Positions 47,701-57,683 of a DNA stretch of 64,000 nucleotides are shown here, piece after piece. Made by a program: the position numbers and the translations under genes. How positions within the stretch are numbered: position 1 is the stretch's first letter; every line of letters starts with the position of its first letter. The notes beneath the pieces were generated by a model, which saw nothing but the letters and a program-made list of their open reading frames with translations, was not told the DNA's origin and ran no database searches. The DNA comes from Turnera subulata. Its lineage: Eukaryota; Streptophyta; Magnoliopsida; Malpighiales; Passifloraceae. Where the stretch lies: the NCBI GenBank assembly GCA_028386065.3, contig JAKUCV010004284.1, forward strand, positions 41,121-105,120. Reading direction: 5' to 3'.

Positions 47701-47742
47701 ATATTTGAGTATTTTATTTGTAAAATTGGGATGGGTGTTTCA
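44701..47742 (+). repeat. 3' LTR of the Tekay element
   Basis: TGTATTGCCCCGG...GATGGGTGTTTCA, 3042 bp. It differs from the 5' LTR by scattered substitutions and a few small indels (for example an insertion of about 18 bp near 47140), suggesting a fairly recent insertion. Confidence 0.93.
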
Positions 47743-47747
47743 TGACC

Positions 47748-48819
47748 CATGAAGTGGTAATGTTTGTTTGGCATTTATAGTTGTATGCTGGTATGTCTGC
47801 TGTGTTGATGTTGTTGTTTGTATGGTGTGTTATAATGATGAGATCTTGTTGCTATGCACCTGATTATTTGTACGGTGTGTTTGTTGTGGTATAATATGCT
47901 TGTCGAGCATGATTTGATCTGTTATGGAATATAGCAAGTTATATGATTTTGTGGTTTTGTGGTGAATTGTGGTCGGAGACCTGGACTTGAGAATAAGACG
48001 TTAAATCCACATAATTCTGGACAATCATAACTTATGGCCCACATAACTTTTTAAAGCTTAACTAAAAATAACGTACTAAAAGAAGTCAACTGTGGGGCTG
48101 TTGAAATGTTGGCTATATTTGAGGCTATACCCTGACGTCGGTTGATGCCCTGACTGTATTTGGGCTTATGCCCTGACTTGGGTTAATACCCTGATTGACT
48201 TGAGTTGATACCCTAAATTACTTGGGTTTATACCTTGATTGACTTGGGTTTATACCCTGATTGTATTTGGGCTTATGCCCTGGTTGTCTGTACAGATGTA
48301 ACCGAGCTCGCCGCACACAGCAGAGGGCCATAATAAAATATTCAACCCTAATAACAATAAAGTACAACGATAATAAGATGATTAAAGACAAGTGATGGTT
48401 TGAAGTTTTACAATGACTTGTGTTGTGCATTGTGACTTGTTTGTGCACTATGGCTGCTATTGCCTAATGCCGGTGTATTTGTGGTTGAGTTGTATCTGTA
48501 TATTTTGGTTTATTTGTATATGGGGAGACAGTGGTTGGTCTCACCCGTCACGTCTTTACACAGGTTAACTGATCGATGATCAAGAGTGCATATCAACATG
48601 TGGCGGTGTTATCCTCTCTTCGGGCCGGAACCATAGAGTATATACTACATTCATGTTTCTTTATGTATTTACCTTCGGTTGCATACTCGTGTTGTATTAT
48701 TTATTGTATGATTAATTGTTGGTCATGTTGATGATATCGAATCACAGACAGAAAGGCATTTTAGTCTTTTCATATGTTATAATTAATTTAATTGGACATT
48801 TTAGGATACAGGCGTTTCA
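47748..48819. repeat. Outer right arm of the palindromic element
   Basis: Forward-oriented 3' part of a Tekay-like LTR, ending in U5 GGATACAGGCGTTTCA. It is the reverse complement of 35774-36310 followed by 19136-19658. It shows where the copia inserted: the uninterrupted form of 'gtacagac/aaccagggcataag' is present here in reverse at about 48283-48300. Confidence 0.82.
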
Positions 48820-50157
48820 TGGTTTTTCTATAATACTTTGGGTCTTTCTGCACAAGGGTTTTATATATGATTGGTTTCCTAAGCCCAAAGTTTCTTTTAT
48901 GATTTGTATGATGCATTGGGCTTTCTACTTAGTATAGCCCTTTCATTTTAAATATTAATAGTCTATGTCCCAGATATGCTTATGGCTAGCCCTTTTGATT
49001 TATTTCTACCGAAAACTCCTGGTTTCATTTATTGTTTTTTCTTTCCCTGTCATCCAACGGCTCTTTAAGAATGATCAAATACCACACACACACACAAAAG
49101 TTATGTACTTCACTATTTTTCTTCTCCTTCAAGTTGCTTTGTCCTTTTCCTTTGCACAATTCAAAAAGAGGCAAGAAGCGGGACTTCAAAACTTTTCTCA
49201 AGTGAAGAAGACCGTTGGAGCAAGCTCGCCAAGAAGGGATGTGACTGCTTTACTTGTCCTCTTCACACCTAAAAAGCCAAGTCAAAAAAGATAAGCCTTT
49301 GTGTTAGGGATTGTTTAAATGCTCCAATCAAAGAAGCCTCAAGGCGTCACAAGTTGGATTATAGACGTTTTTCTTGACTATTGTCGGATGAAGAAAAAAT
49401 CAAGAAGGGTGTGTGAAGCCATAAAATCATTTGGGAGAATTTTTGGTTTCTAATAAAAAGTTCCAGCAGCCAATTTGGGTAAAAGCCTCTTATCTAAATC
49501 TCAAAACAAGAGGCCTATCTCTGCATTTTTCCTAGTCATCAAGTATCCACTTGTCTCTTAGGCTTATATATAGTCTTCCTACCTTCATTTAGTATGTAGA
49601 GCAATTGATTACAAGTGAGAAAAAGACTTGCTAAGTGCACTTTAACCTTGAGAGATATTTGAGATTGATATTGTAAACAAAGAGAGTGTTACTCTTTGTA
49701 TTAGATTGAGTTAGGTTTAAAGCTTGAGCCTTTGAAAAAGCTTTGGGTATAGGTTGGAGAGTTGAGCCTTAGAAAGACTCTTGTATAGGTTTGGTTTAGC
49801 CTTTGTAAAAGCCTAGGTTAGAGAGTGAGTCTTGAAAAAATTCTTGTAAAGGTTTGAGCTTGATCTTTTGAAAAAGCTTGGTTGTATGAGGTTGGACTTC
49901 ACCTTGGAAGAAGTCAAATAATAGATTTGGAAAATCTCAACGAGGAGCCTTAAGTAGTGGAAGTATCCATTAGATTTAGGGGGAACTACTCTAAATTGGT
50001 GTATTTGTTGTTGTGTGTATTTGCTCTATCTCTTTCTTTCAACCTCTCTTTTGTACTTGGAAAATCTGGAATTTGTGTAGCAATCTTCTACACGAATTTT
50101 CTTGAAAGTTGTTTTAAAAGCTAATTCATCCCTCCTCTCAGCTATTTTGGGCCTACA

Positions 50158-50605
50158 GTCATGTCAAGGCACGAAGCTGATTTATTATGTTTTTTTTTCT
50201 ATTTCTAGAAATTTACACACGGTCATCATGATTCTTTGATCGGAAAATTAAAAAGGAAGAAAAGAAGTAATCAATCATATATGGATGGATATACAGAGAT
50301 AAGAATCAATCATCAATCATAAAGGACAAAGTCAATTCTGATATTTGTGTGAATGTCATTCTTACCATCCAATAAACTTTATTTTTATCATACCTAAATC
50401 TACCCTCGGCAAATATTTTATCTCTTTGGCTAATTACCCACTATAATTCTATTTGTCCTAATCCTAATATCATCTTTCTTTACCTAACATCTCTTTAATT
50501 TTATCTTTTTAAATTATTCATACTTATTTGTTTTTATCTCCCCATTTCCAACTATAAATACTCGTTAACTCCTTGACATTCATACACTTCTATCCCACCA
50601 TAAAT
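50158..50605. other. Unassigned AT-rich sequence
   Basis: It follows the end of the third SIRE LTR. No coding frame or known element is recognised. A TATA-like CTATAAATACTCG lies at 50552-50564, 40 bp before the fold-back element. It could be old host DNA or a decayed element. Confidence 0.4.
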
Positions 50606-51424
50606 TGGATTAAAAACTTGTTTCATTCCTATGTTGGGCTCTAAAGCTGGAATTCATCCCTGTGTTAGATTTTAGCTTCTTTTCATCCCTCTATTTCCCC
50701 TAATTGGCCAATTTTAGTCCCTCTCGCTGGAATCCGGTGAAAAATGCTGACGTGGCAAGTTTTCCGGCGCCACGTCAGCATAAGTGGAAGCCACATGTCA
50801 GGTCGAACCAACAAATCGACCCGATCGCTTTCCCATCCAAAAACCTATTTAGCTAATCCGGTGGGGCTCTAAGTTTGTCCATTTTTTTTTCTAAAATTAA
50901 TTTGTTTAAAATCTTTCACCGAATCAAAAATTATTTCAAAAATCAAATAATAACTAATTATAATTTATTATTTAATTAATTTATTATTTTTTGAAATAAT
51001 TTTTAATTCAATGAAAAGTTTTAAAGAAATTAAATTATTACAAGTTATTATTTAATTATTATAATGTATTATTTTATTTTTGAAAGAATTTTTAATTTAA
51101 CAAAAAGTTTTAAAGAAATTAATTTTAGGAAAAGAAGAAAAAATAGACAAACTCCAGGCCCCACCGGATTAGCAAAATGGGTTTTTTGTGGGCGGACCGA
51201 TCGGGTCGGGTCGGTTAGTTGGTTCGACCTGACATGTGGCTTCCACATATGCTGGCGTGGCGCCGGAAAACTCTCCAGGTCAGTATTTTTCATCGGATTC
51301 TGCACGAGAAGGACCAAAATAGGCCAACTAAGGGAACAGAGGAATGAAAAGAAGCCAAAATCTAACACATGGATGAATTGTAGCTTTAGAGCCCAACACA
51401 GGGATGAAACAAGTCTTTAATCCA
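50606..51424. repeat. Long fold-back (inverted-repeat) element, 819 bp
   Basis: Left arm 50606 to about 50895 and right arm about 51150-51424 are inverted copies by eye: TGGATTAAAAACTTGTTTCA against its complement ending CAAGTCTTTAATCCA. Both arms include 'ccggcgccacg.cagcat' and 'ggaagccacatgtcaggtcgaaccaac'. The centre (50895-51150) is strongly AT-rich and contains two direct copies of 'aatttttaat.taa..aaaagttttaaagaaatta'. No gene. It resembles long-TIR non-autonomous DNA transposons (MITE-like); a clear target duplication was not found. It abuts a Tat LTR that is truncated at 51425. Confidence 0.75.
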
Positions 51425-52466
51425 TCAAAAATCAAGTCATGTCAACAACAAACATCTCAAAACATCAGCAATACAAAAAATTGAAACAGATTCAAGGTTA
51501 CCTGTTGTAGCCCTCATCTAGCTCCTTGATTTGGGTTTCTTTCTAATCCTAATTCTTTTCCACTTCTCAACTTCACCTTGATTTCTTCTTGATTCCTTTT
51601 TACTGGGTGTTTGTTGATGCTGAACATCACAAAAATTTCTCCAGAACAACAATGGAAAAGAGTGTTTGAGGGCTTGGAGGAGTAGAGTTTCCCTAATTCT
51701 TTTTCTATACTTAAAAGAGTGTGAGTAATCTAGTCTAATGCCTCTTGATGTGTGTCTTATGAGTGAATGAGAGGCTTTATTTATAGAGTTCTGAGAGTGT
51801 ACAGCTCGTGGACCTGATATTTGACAGGATTCTTGTTGAAATTCGGGTCCAAAATGGGTGTAATTTGAATAGTGGCGAAAAAATTAGGAAAAAACGCGTT
51901 CCAGGAAGTCCATGTCCACCACTGCCGGGTGGGTATCACGTGATGACCGCCGGCAGCGGCGGTCTTGGATTCCACGATCGGCGGGCATAGCGGTCATGCC
52001 GTCATGTCCGCCCATCATTTGTACAGTAATGCGATTTTTTTCCCCCTTTTTAGCTTCTAATCACCATTAAATCCGGTCTGATTGATTTTCAGCTTGGGAT
52101 TAAAGTTGGCAGCCCTGGAATTACTCCATTCTTACTGGCTACTCCTATCAATCACTTCAATTAACTCCAATTAACATCAATGTATCCTAATTAGCCCAAA
52201 ATCACCTCTTTTCGGCTCCTTTCTACCATAAACTCATGTATCCTATAAAAGGTAATCTTAATTATGATTTTTTACGAAAATTAGAACTAAAAATGGGCTG
52301 CAAGGATTGAGTTTTATTGGGCCAAGCTCTTGTGAATATCCACATTTCATTAATTAAACTTATAAAATACCTTAAGCTAAAAATCAAATCATCTAATTAA
52401 CTTTGGGTTAAAACGTTTTACAAGCCTAAACCAATAAAATGTATAAGTGCAAGTTTGGGTGTTTAC
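51425..52466 (-). repeat. 3' LTR of the reversed Tat element (truncated)
   Basis: The minus strand starts TGTAAACACCCAAACTTGCA. It contains the GC block GACCGCC-GGCAGC-GGCGGTC (51947-51966), a TATA box TATAAATA (51785-51778), and 'ggagctaga.gagggctacaa.aggtaac' matching the LTR at 4820. It ends abruptly at the fold-back element, before U5 is complete. Confidence 0.8.
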
Positions 52467-53334
52467 AGATGCCCATCGTTGATTTACCCTTAGGAACTAA
52501 GGATAAATTAATACTAGATAAGGAACACACAAATTTGGTGTTCACTGCTAGATGACATGAGTTATGATTGAAGATCGCGCGAAACATCTAATCCCGGGTT
52601 TGTCTAGATCGGGAATCATCTCATCCCAAGGGTGCTCTGTTAGAAGGGATCATCTTACCTTGTTGTCTAATGTGCTGCTGGAGGTAGCTTGAAAGGTTGA
52701 AGGGGTCATCTAACCTTGTTGTCTGATATTCCGCTGGGGGAAGTTTGGAAGGTTGATGTTCTGCTAGGGGATGGTTGTGGGATCATCTAACCCTGTTGCT
52801 CTTATCAGGATCATCTAACCCTCAATTTTCTATCGTGACTTTGATCCTTGTTCAGGAAGGAACGTGTGTTTCAGGACACCTCGTGCCCTTTTTCAAGTCG
52901 GGCCAAGCATGCCCCTTGTCAAATTGGGCCAAACATGCCCCTTATGTTTTTGAAATCTGAAATAGGCCTAATAGGCCTGTGACTCCTAATCTGACTGAGA
53001 TTCGGGCGTTACATGCCCATAAATATTGATGGACAAATCAGAAGTGACTATGGTTTCGGGTATGCCATGCCGTCTTTTCAATCTAAATTCTGGAATTGAG
53101 GGAGTGGTCTTGCATGCTATGCCGTCATTCAAAATTTGAGGGATTATTTTGGGACATGACGTGCCCATCATCAGAAATTAGTTTTGTGTAGTGGGCACAA
53201 TTTGCCCTTGGTTTTTGCACGATTTTGTTCTAAAAAAGTTAGGGAAAAACATGCCCCTATTTTCAACAATGTTTTCATGGAAAAGATCCACTTAAATTAA
53301 TTGTCGTAGATTCAAGGTATGAATGCAAAGCGTC
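52467..53334 (-). other. Noncoding 3' interior of the reversed Tat element
   Basis: Recurring phrases 'gggatcatctaaccttgttgtct' and 'catgcccct' (or 'tgccatgccgtc') parallel the 'gggatgagatgattcc' and 'ggggcatg.tgccc' repeats of the Tat interior at 11800-13060. No gene. Confidence 0.55.
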
Positions 53335-53575
53335 TCTCCTTCTCCTTCTCCTTCTCCTTCTCCTTCTTTATTCTTTCTTCTTCTTCTTCTCCTTCTCCAT
53401 CTCCTTCTTCTTCTCCTTCCCCTTCTCCTTCTTCTCCTTCTTCTCCTTCTCCTTCTTCTCCTTCCTCTCATTCTTCTCCTTCTTCTTCTTCTCCTTCTTC
53501 TCCTTCCCCTTCTTCTTCTTCTTCTTCTTCTTCTTCTTCTCTCTTTCTTTTTTTCCACTTTTTTTTTTCTCGGGT
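53335..53575. repeat. Polypyrimidine tract, (TTC/CTC)n, about 240 bp
   Basis: Almost pure C/T on the + strand, in three-base units dominated by TTC and CTC, with a late T-rich end. All three frames stay open here because of the triplet period, so the Ser/Pro- or Leu-rich frames are artefacts. It lies just upstream of the antisense-gene promoter. Confidence 0.9.
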
Positions 53576-53607
53576 GAATAGGTCGAAGTGCAGGTGGACA
53601 AGGGGTG

Positions 53608-53745
53608 ATGACCGCCGAGCCATGGTGGTCTTGGCTTGGTGATCGCCGGCCGTGGCGGACATCGGGTACTTTTCTTTTCCTTTTCGGTTTTGGACTTAGG
53701 CGTTTAGGGTTTTTCTGATTCTACCATCTCTAAAACTCTATAAAA
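53608..53745 (+). promoter_or_regulatory. Putative promoter of the + strand antisense gene
   Basis: ATGACCGCC (53608-53616), followed by GGTGGTC and a degenerate GCCGGCCGTGGCGG block, then a TATA box CTATAAAATG (TATAAAA at 53739-53745) 67 bases before the gene's ATG at 53812. The layout copies that of the Tat LTR promoters. Promoter activity is inferred. Confidence 0.55.
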
Positions 53746-53811
53746 TGAACGCTAGACATCCAGAGACCCTGACAACTCATAAAAACTCATTAGAGCAAAT
53801 TTAGGACATAC

Positions 53812-54918
53812 ATGAGTGAGAATTTTTGTGATGGTGTGTTCCAATGGATGGAAAGCATTCCTCATGAGTGTAGGCTTGATTTCAAGGCATTGGGGCTGCA
53901 TAGGTTGTTTCATCTCAATGCTGCGAAGGTGAAAAGCAATCTGATTCAAACTGTTGCATAATTTTGGGACGAGGAATATCGGGTGTTTAGATTTGGCACT
54001 GATATGGCGGAGCTTTGTTCTATGATTGAAGAATTCAATGACCTTCTAGAGACCAAGTTGCTTGAGGGCACTGTCATAGTTTCTACTACTGATTCCATCA
54101 GGGAGGATGTCAAGAGATTCTTGTCCTTGATTGATGATCAAATGGGATTTCATGTAGGCAAGGATAATCAAAAGACTTATCATCTCTTGCTGAGCAACAC
54201 GCCATAAGTGACTCTCTTCAAATCAACTTGTCAAGGAAGAAACAACGTGATCACATCCTTGGACTAGTGATGGTGAGTGATTTTTTACTAGCTGGGCATC
54301 CGGGTAGATGCTTTCTTCACGTAGCTGCATTGGTGGTTAAGCTATTCTAGGGCTTGAGCTTGACTCCTTTGATTCTAGGAGAGACCCTTATTTGTTTGAA
54401 TAATTTGGCAGATTATCCTAATAGCCTTTTGACCGGTTCCCCTTTACTTCTGCAGGTAGCTTTTCTAACCATGTTCAATATTCCTCCTTTATGGATCATG
54501 TTTTTGATATGCTAATCACGACTTTCTCTTGCAGTTATGGTTGTTTGAGCACCTTACATTGATTTTCCCACCTAAGGTTGATTCTTTCATGGACTATCCT
54601 ACTCGCAAGCTTATCTACTCCTTCTCTCCTATCAAGGAGTGGGTTATCTTCATGAAAGGCATGCACAGTAATCAAATCACTTGGTATTGTTAGTGGCTCC
54701 CAAGGCGTGAGACAATTCTATATTCCTATGGTCAAAAGGTGGTGGTGCTTTCAAGTGTTATCAGGTCCACCTATTATCATCCTATCAGGATAATGAGGCA
54801 ATTTGGCCAAATGCAACTAATCCCTTCCTGGGTCCAACCTCTGCTCAAAGGATACATTGGTACCTCTACAACAAGACTTATCCTGGGTGCTGGTGTCTAC
54901 CAAAGAAAATCAAGCTGA
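53812..54918 (+). pseudogene. Antisense gene of the reversed Tat element, DUF7745-like, with one intron
   Basis: The ATG at 53812 starts MSENFCDGVFQWMESIP. Motif series: FWDEEYRVFRFGTDMAELCSM and IEEFNDLL, then (after a one-base shift near 54200) RDHILGLVMVSDFLL, GLSLTPLILGETLICLNNL and SPLLLQ. There a donor CTGCAG/GTAGCT (intron 54456-54534, 79 nt) and acceptor TTTCTCTTGCAG/TT join in frame to LWLFEHLTLIFPP; later RETILYSYGQKVVVL and HPIRIMRQFGQMQLIPSW. These motifs fit the plant DUF7745 family (related to mobile-domain proteins), often found in transposon ORFs; no biochemical role is known. In-frame stops: TAA 53959, TAG 54348 and TAG 54691; frame end at 54916-54918, with a possible continuation in another frame to about 54990. 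It runs opposite to its host element, as expected for Tat antisense ORFs. Confidence 0.7.
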
Positions 54919-55277
54919 GCCCATACCATGACCCAAGGTCTTCCACACTTTATCAGCAGTGGCTGAAGAGGGCAGTTGGCAATTCTGAGTAGCTCCTTTG
55001 GCGCTCAAGAAAGAGGCTTTAGAAGTCAACCATTTATTCCAAGCTCTAGTCTTATGACAACAAGATAAAACATTAAGACCTTATATGCATGACTTCTAGA
55101 CAAGTATTTCTCTTATATTGCATTAAGTGAATGAACCCCAATCTTCCATTTTCTCAAAATTCGAAATTTTATTAATAATGAGGACAGGACCCAAATTGGG
55201 CTTCTTACATATTTATGGCTTTTCTTTTTTGCACATGAAATCAGGTCTATGTAATTCTTTTACAGCGATTCAACAAT
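54919..55277 (-). other. Spacer between antisense gene and pol of the reversed Tat element
   Basis: AT-rich, no supported frame after about 54990. The genes are convergent here: the antisense gene ends from the left and pol ends at 55278 from the right. Confidence 0.5.
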
Positions 55278-56021
55278 CTAGATGAAATATATCTTTAATT
55301 GGTCCATGTTGACCGGCTCTCGAAACTTGTGTCCATCTAGATCTCTTAACTTTGTTGCACCTCTTAGTAGAATTTTCTTGATGATGTATGGCCCGATCCA
55401 TTTGGCTCTGAACTTCCCCTAGGGTCATGCACTGGTTGTCTAACTTCTTTCAAAACCAAATCCCCTTCTTTTAACCCTCTCTCCTTGACTCATTTATTTA
55501 AAGCTCGAGCTATCCTTCTTTGTTAACCTTGCACATGATATAAGGCCAACAGTCTCTTTTCGTCCAACAATACTAATTGGTCTAATCTTTCTTGCACCCA
55601 CTCCATCTCAGGAAGTTCGCCTTCTCAGGCTACTCTTAAGGAGTGCACCTCCAACTCCACAGGCAACACAACCTCCATGCTATAGACTAAAGAATAGAGG
55701 GTGGCCCTTGTTGATGATCTAATAGATGTTCGGTATCCCCATAAAGCCAGTGGCAATTTCTTTGCCCATTCCTTGTGTGTGGATATCATCTTCCCAATTA
55801 TAACCTTTCCGTTCTTGTTGGTGGCTTCAACTGCACCATTGGTTTGTACTCTGTAAGGCGACAACTTCTGCCGCCTTATTTCGTATTTCCAGCATAACCT
55901 TTTGACATCAGCCTTGAAGTGTGGTCCACTGTTTGATATCAATTCACTTCGGGCACCGTATCTATAAATAATGTTGTTGCGGATGAACTTTGCTGTCTTC
56001 TTAGCATTCAACACAGGATAT
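55278..56021 (-). pseudogene. Tat/Ogre integrase C-terminal part (broken)
   Basis: From 56014 leftward: FIRNNIIYRYGARSELISNSGPHFKADVK (the Tat core motif normally reads SDNG; here SNSG, so the second catalytic Asp is lost), SPYRVQTNGAVEATNKN (catalytic Glu retained), LPLALWGYRTSIRSSTRATLYSLVY. After a stop at 55625-55627 the frame resumes with EMEWVQERLDQLVLLDEKR, then shifted blocks resembling KEGDLVLKEV, KWIGPYIIKKILLRG and REPVNMDQLKIYF (GPY-type C-terminal domain), ending in TAG at 55278-55280. Integrase inserts element DNA into the genome. The N-terminal zinc domain and the rest of pol are cut off by the Tat LTR at 56022. Several stops and shifts make it non-functional. Confidence 0.85.
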
Positions 56022-56264
56022 TGTGAACACCCAAATTCGACCCATGATTTATTTTATTATTTTTGAATTATAAATATGTTTATGTCTTTGATTGATGAGA
56101 AGACTTGATTGTTGGCATGAATATGATTGTTATTTAATGTGGTAGAATAAGGGTATTTTGTTTGCTTATCTCTTTCTATTTATTTTTGCCCTTTATTATT
56201 TATTTAATTTGGGTTATAAAAAGATATTAACTTTGGGTCAATAAGATATGGATCCTCCAGAGAT

Positions 56265-57649
56265 ACTAGCCCATTTGAACACATGGCGTGCAGCTAATTT
56301 TAGTCCTACTTTTCGTGAAAATTGGGGACTAAATATGTATTTTGTATATTTTATATTTTTATGGCAGTTTTAATAGAAAAAGGAATAATTTGAAGTGCAA
56401 TTGATAAAAAAGAAAAGTAGTGGAGCAGGAGACAAGTTTAGGGTGTTTTGTGGGTCAGAAGATACTCTAGAAGGCATGGGAACCAGCTAAGAATCGGATT
56501 GGAGGAGGAAAAGTAAAAAAAAGGAAAACTGTCCAGTCGGGGGCGGAGATGGAGACAAGTCCGCCGTCACTGGCGGACAAAGAAGGGAAGACCGCCAGGC
56601 CCCGGCGGCCATGGCGGTCGTTGCTTCCAGAATCTTCTTTTTTCCTTCTTTTCCAATTCTAAGCCCTTAACTGTCAGATTTAGGGGTTAAATCTCAACCC
56701 TTTGATTGTTACTAGCCCATTTGAACACATGGCGTGCAGCTAATTTTAGTCCTACTTTTCGTGAAAATTGGGGACTAAATATGTATTTTGTATATTTTAT
56801 ATTTTTATGGCAGTTTTAATAGAAAAAGGAATAATTTGAAGTGCAATCGATAAAAAAGAAAAGTAGTGGAGCAGGAGACAAGTTTAGGGTGTTTTGTGGG
56901 TCAGAAGATACTCTAAAAGGCATGGGAACCAGCTAAGAATCGGATTGGAGGAGGAAAAGTAAAAAAAAGGAAAACTGTCCAGTCGGGGGCGGAGATGGAG
57001 ACATGTCCGCCGTCACTGGCGGACAAAGAAGGGAAGACCGCCAGGCCCCGGCGGTCGTCACGACATGACCGCCAGGGCCATGGCGGTCATTGCTTCCAGA
57101 ATCTTCTTTTTTCCTTCTTTTCCAATTCTAAGCCCTTAACTGTCAGATTTAGGGGTCAAATCTCAACCCTTTGATTGTTACTAGCCCATTTGAACACATG
57201 GCGTGCAGCTAATTTTAGTCCTACTTTTCGTGAAAATTGGGGACTAAATATGTATTTTGTATATTTTATATTTTTATGGCAGTTTTAATAGAAAAAGGAA
57301 TAATTTGAAGTGCAATTGATAAAAAAGAAAAGTAGTGGAGCAGGAGACAAGTTTAGGGTGTTTTGTGGGTTAGAAGATACTCTAGAAGGCATGGGAACCA
57401 GCTAAGAATCGGATTGGAGGAGGAAAAGTAAAAAAAAAGGAAAACTGTCCAGTCGGGGGCGGAGATGGAGACATGTCCGCCGTCACTGGCGGTCAAAGAA
57501 GAGAAGACCGCCAGGCCCCGGCGGTCTTCACGACATGACCGCCAGGGCCATGGCGGTCGTTGCTTCCAGAATCTTCTTTTTTCCTTCTTTTCCAATTCTA
57601 AGCCCTTAACTGTCAGATTTAGGGGTTAAATCTCAACTCTTTGATTGTT
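56265..57649 (+). repeat. Three tandem copies of a 0.47 kb LTR module
   Basis: Units at 56265-56710, 56711-57179 and 57180-57649 (446, 469 and 470 bp) are nearly identical. Each starts ACTAGCCCATTTGAACACAT and ends TCTCAACYCTTTGATTGTT. The first lacks 23 bp of the GC block (CGTCACGACATGACCGCCAG region) present in the other two. The TATA box follows 27 bp after the last unit. Confidence 0.95.
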
Positions 57650-57683
57650 AGGATGATCCCTTACCCCCTGAACACTATAAATA
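57533..57683 (+). promoter_or_regulatory. LTR core promoter region: GC module and TATA box
   Basis: CATGACCGCC-AGGGCCAT-GGCGGTC (57534-57558) lies 118 bp before TATAAATA (57676-57683), the same spacing seen in the 3' LTR at 13077. Confidence 0.55.

Larger units (their letters stand above)
36820..47742 (+). mobile_element. Complete Tekay-type chromovirus (Ty3/gypsy)
   Basis: 10,923 bp, with near-identical 3.04 kb LTRs, primer site, gag-pol with a C-terminal chromodomain-like region, purine tract, and the five-base duplication tgacc at 36815-36819 and 47743-47747. The order protease-RT-RNase H-integrase with a chromodomain, plus LTRs over 3 kb, fits the Tekay (Del) clade. Coding sequence is broken at several points, so this copy is not autonomous. 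It lies in the right arm of the palindromic element. Confidence 0.92.
19136..48819. mobile_element. Palindromic element made of two inverted Tekay-like LTR pieces (host of two nested elements)
   Basis: The left end begins TGAAATGCCTGTATCC (19136) and the right end finishes GGATACAGGCGTTTCA (48819): both are 3' (U5) LTR ends, facing outward. The left arm is 19136-19658 plus 35774 to about 36395. The right arm is about 36740-36819 plus 47748-48819. By eye the arms are about 90% identical over about 1.15 kb. The centre, about 345 bp, holds more LTR sequence in the left-arm orientation. Without nested elements the unit is about 2.64 kb. Flanks are tagtt (19131-19135) and tggtt (48820-48824), a five-base duplication with one difference. 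No coding capacity is seen. An Angela-like copia (TSD cagac) and a Tekay element (TSD tgacc) later inserted into it. Confidence 0.72.
19038..50157 (+). repeat. 3' LTR of a third SIRE element, split by a 29.7 kb insertion
   Basis: The purine tract CAAAAAAAGAGGGAGAA precedes the LTR start TGTTGTTCCCTTG at 19038. The first 98 bp (19038-19135) are separated from the rest (48820-50157) by the palindromic element. The right part shows SIRE U5 traits: repeats of 'gcctttgaaaaagctttgg', 'ggagccttaagtagtggaag', 'gggggaactactctaaa', and the end ATTTTGGGCCTACA. Joined length is about 1.43 kb. No primer site follows 50157. Confidence 0.7.
51425..56021 (-). mobile_element. Tat/Ogre-type element, reversed: LTR, antisense gene, integrase end
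   Basis: The minus-strand order is integrase C-terminus (56021-55278), spacer, an oppositely oriented gene (53812-54918, + strand), noncoding tail with a pyrimidine tract, purine tract GATGGGCATC (52476-52467), and 3' LTR (52466 to a truncation at 51425). This is the Tat/Ogre layout with an antisense ORF between pol and the 3' LTR. The 5' part is cut by another Tat LTR at 56022. Confidence 0.82.

Noticed and set aside
48716..49294. Possible host gene between the Tekay element and the fold-back
   Set aside because: The stretch is LTR sequence (palindrome arm and SIRE LTR); the frames are short and have no domain.
53319..53642. Ser/Pro-rich (+) and Arg/Lys-rich (-) open frames
   Set aside because: They are produced by the triplet-period polypyrimidine tract, which keeps several frames open; no start context or conserved domain.
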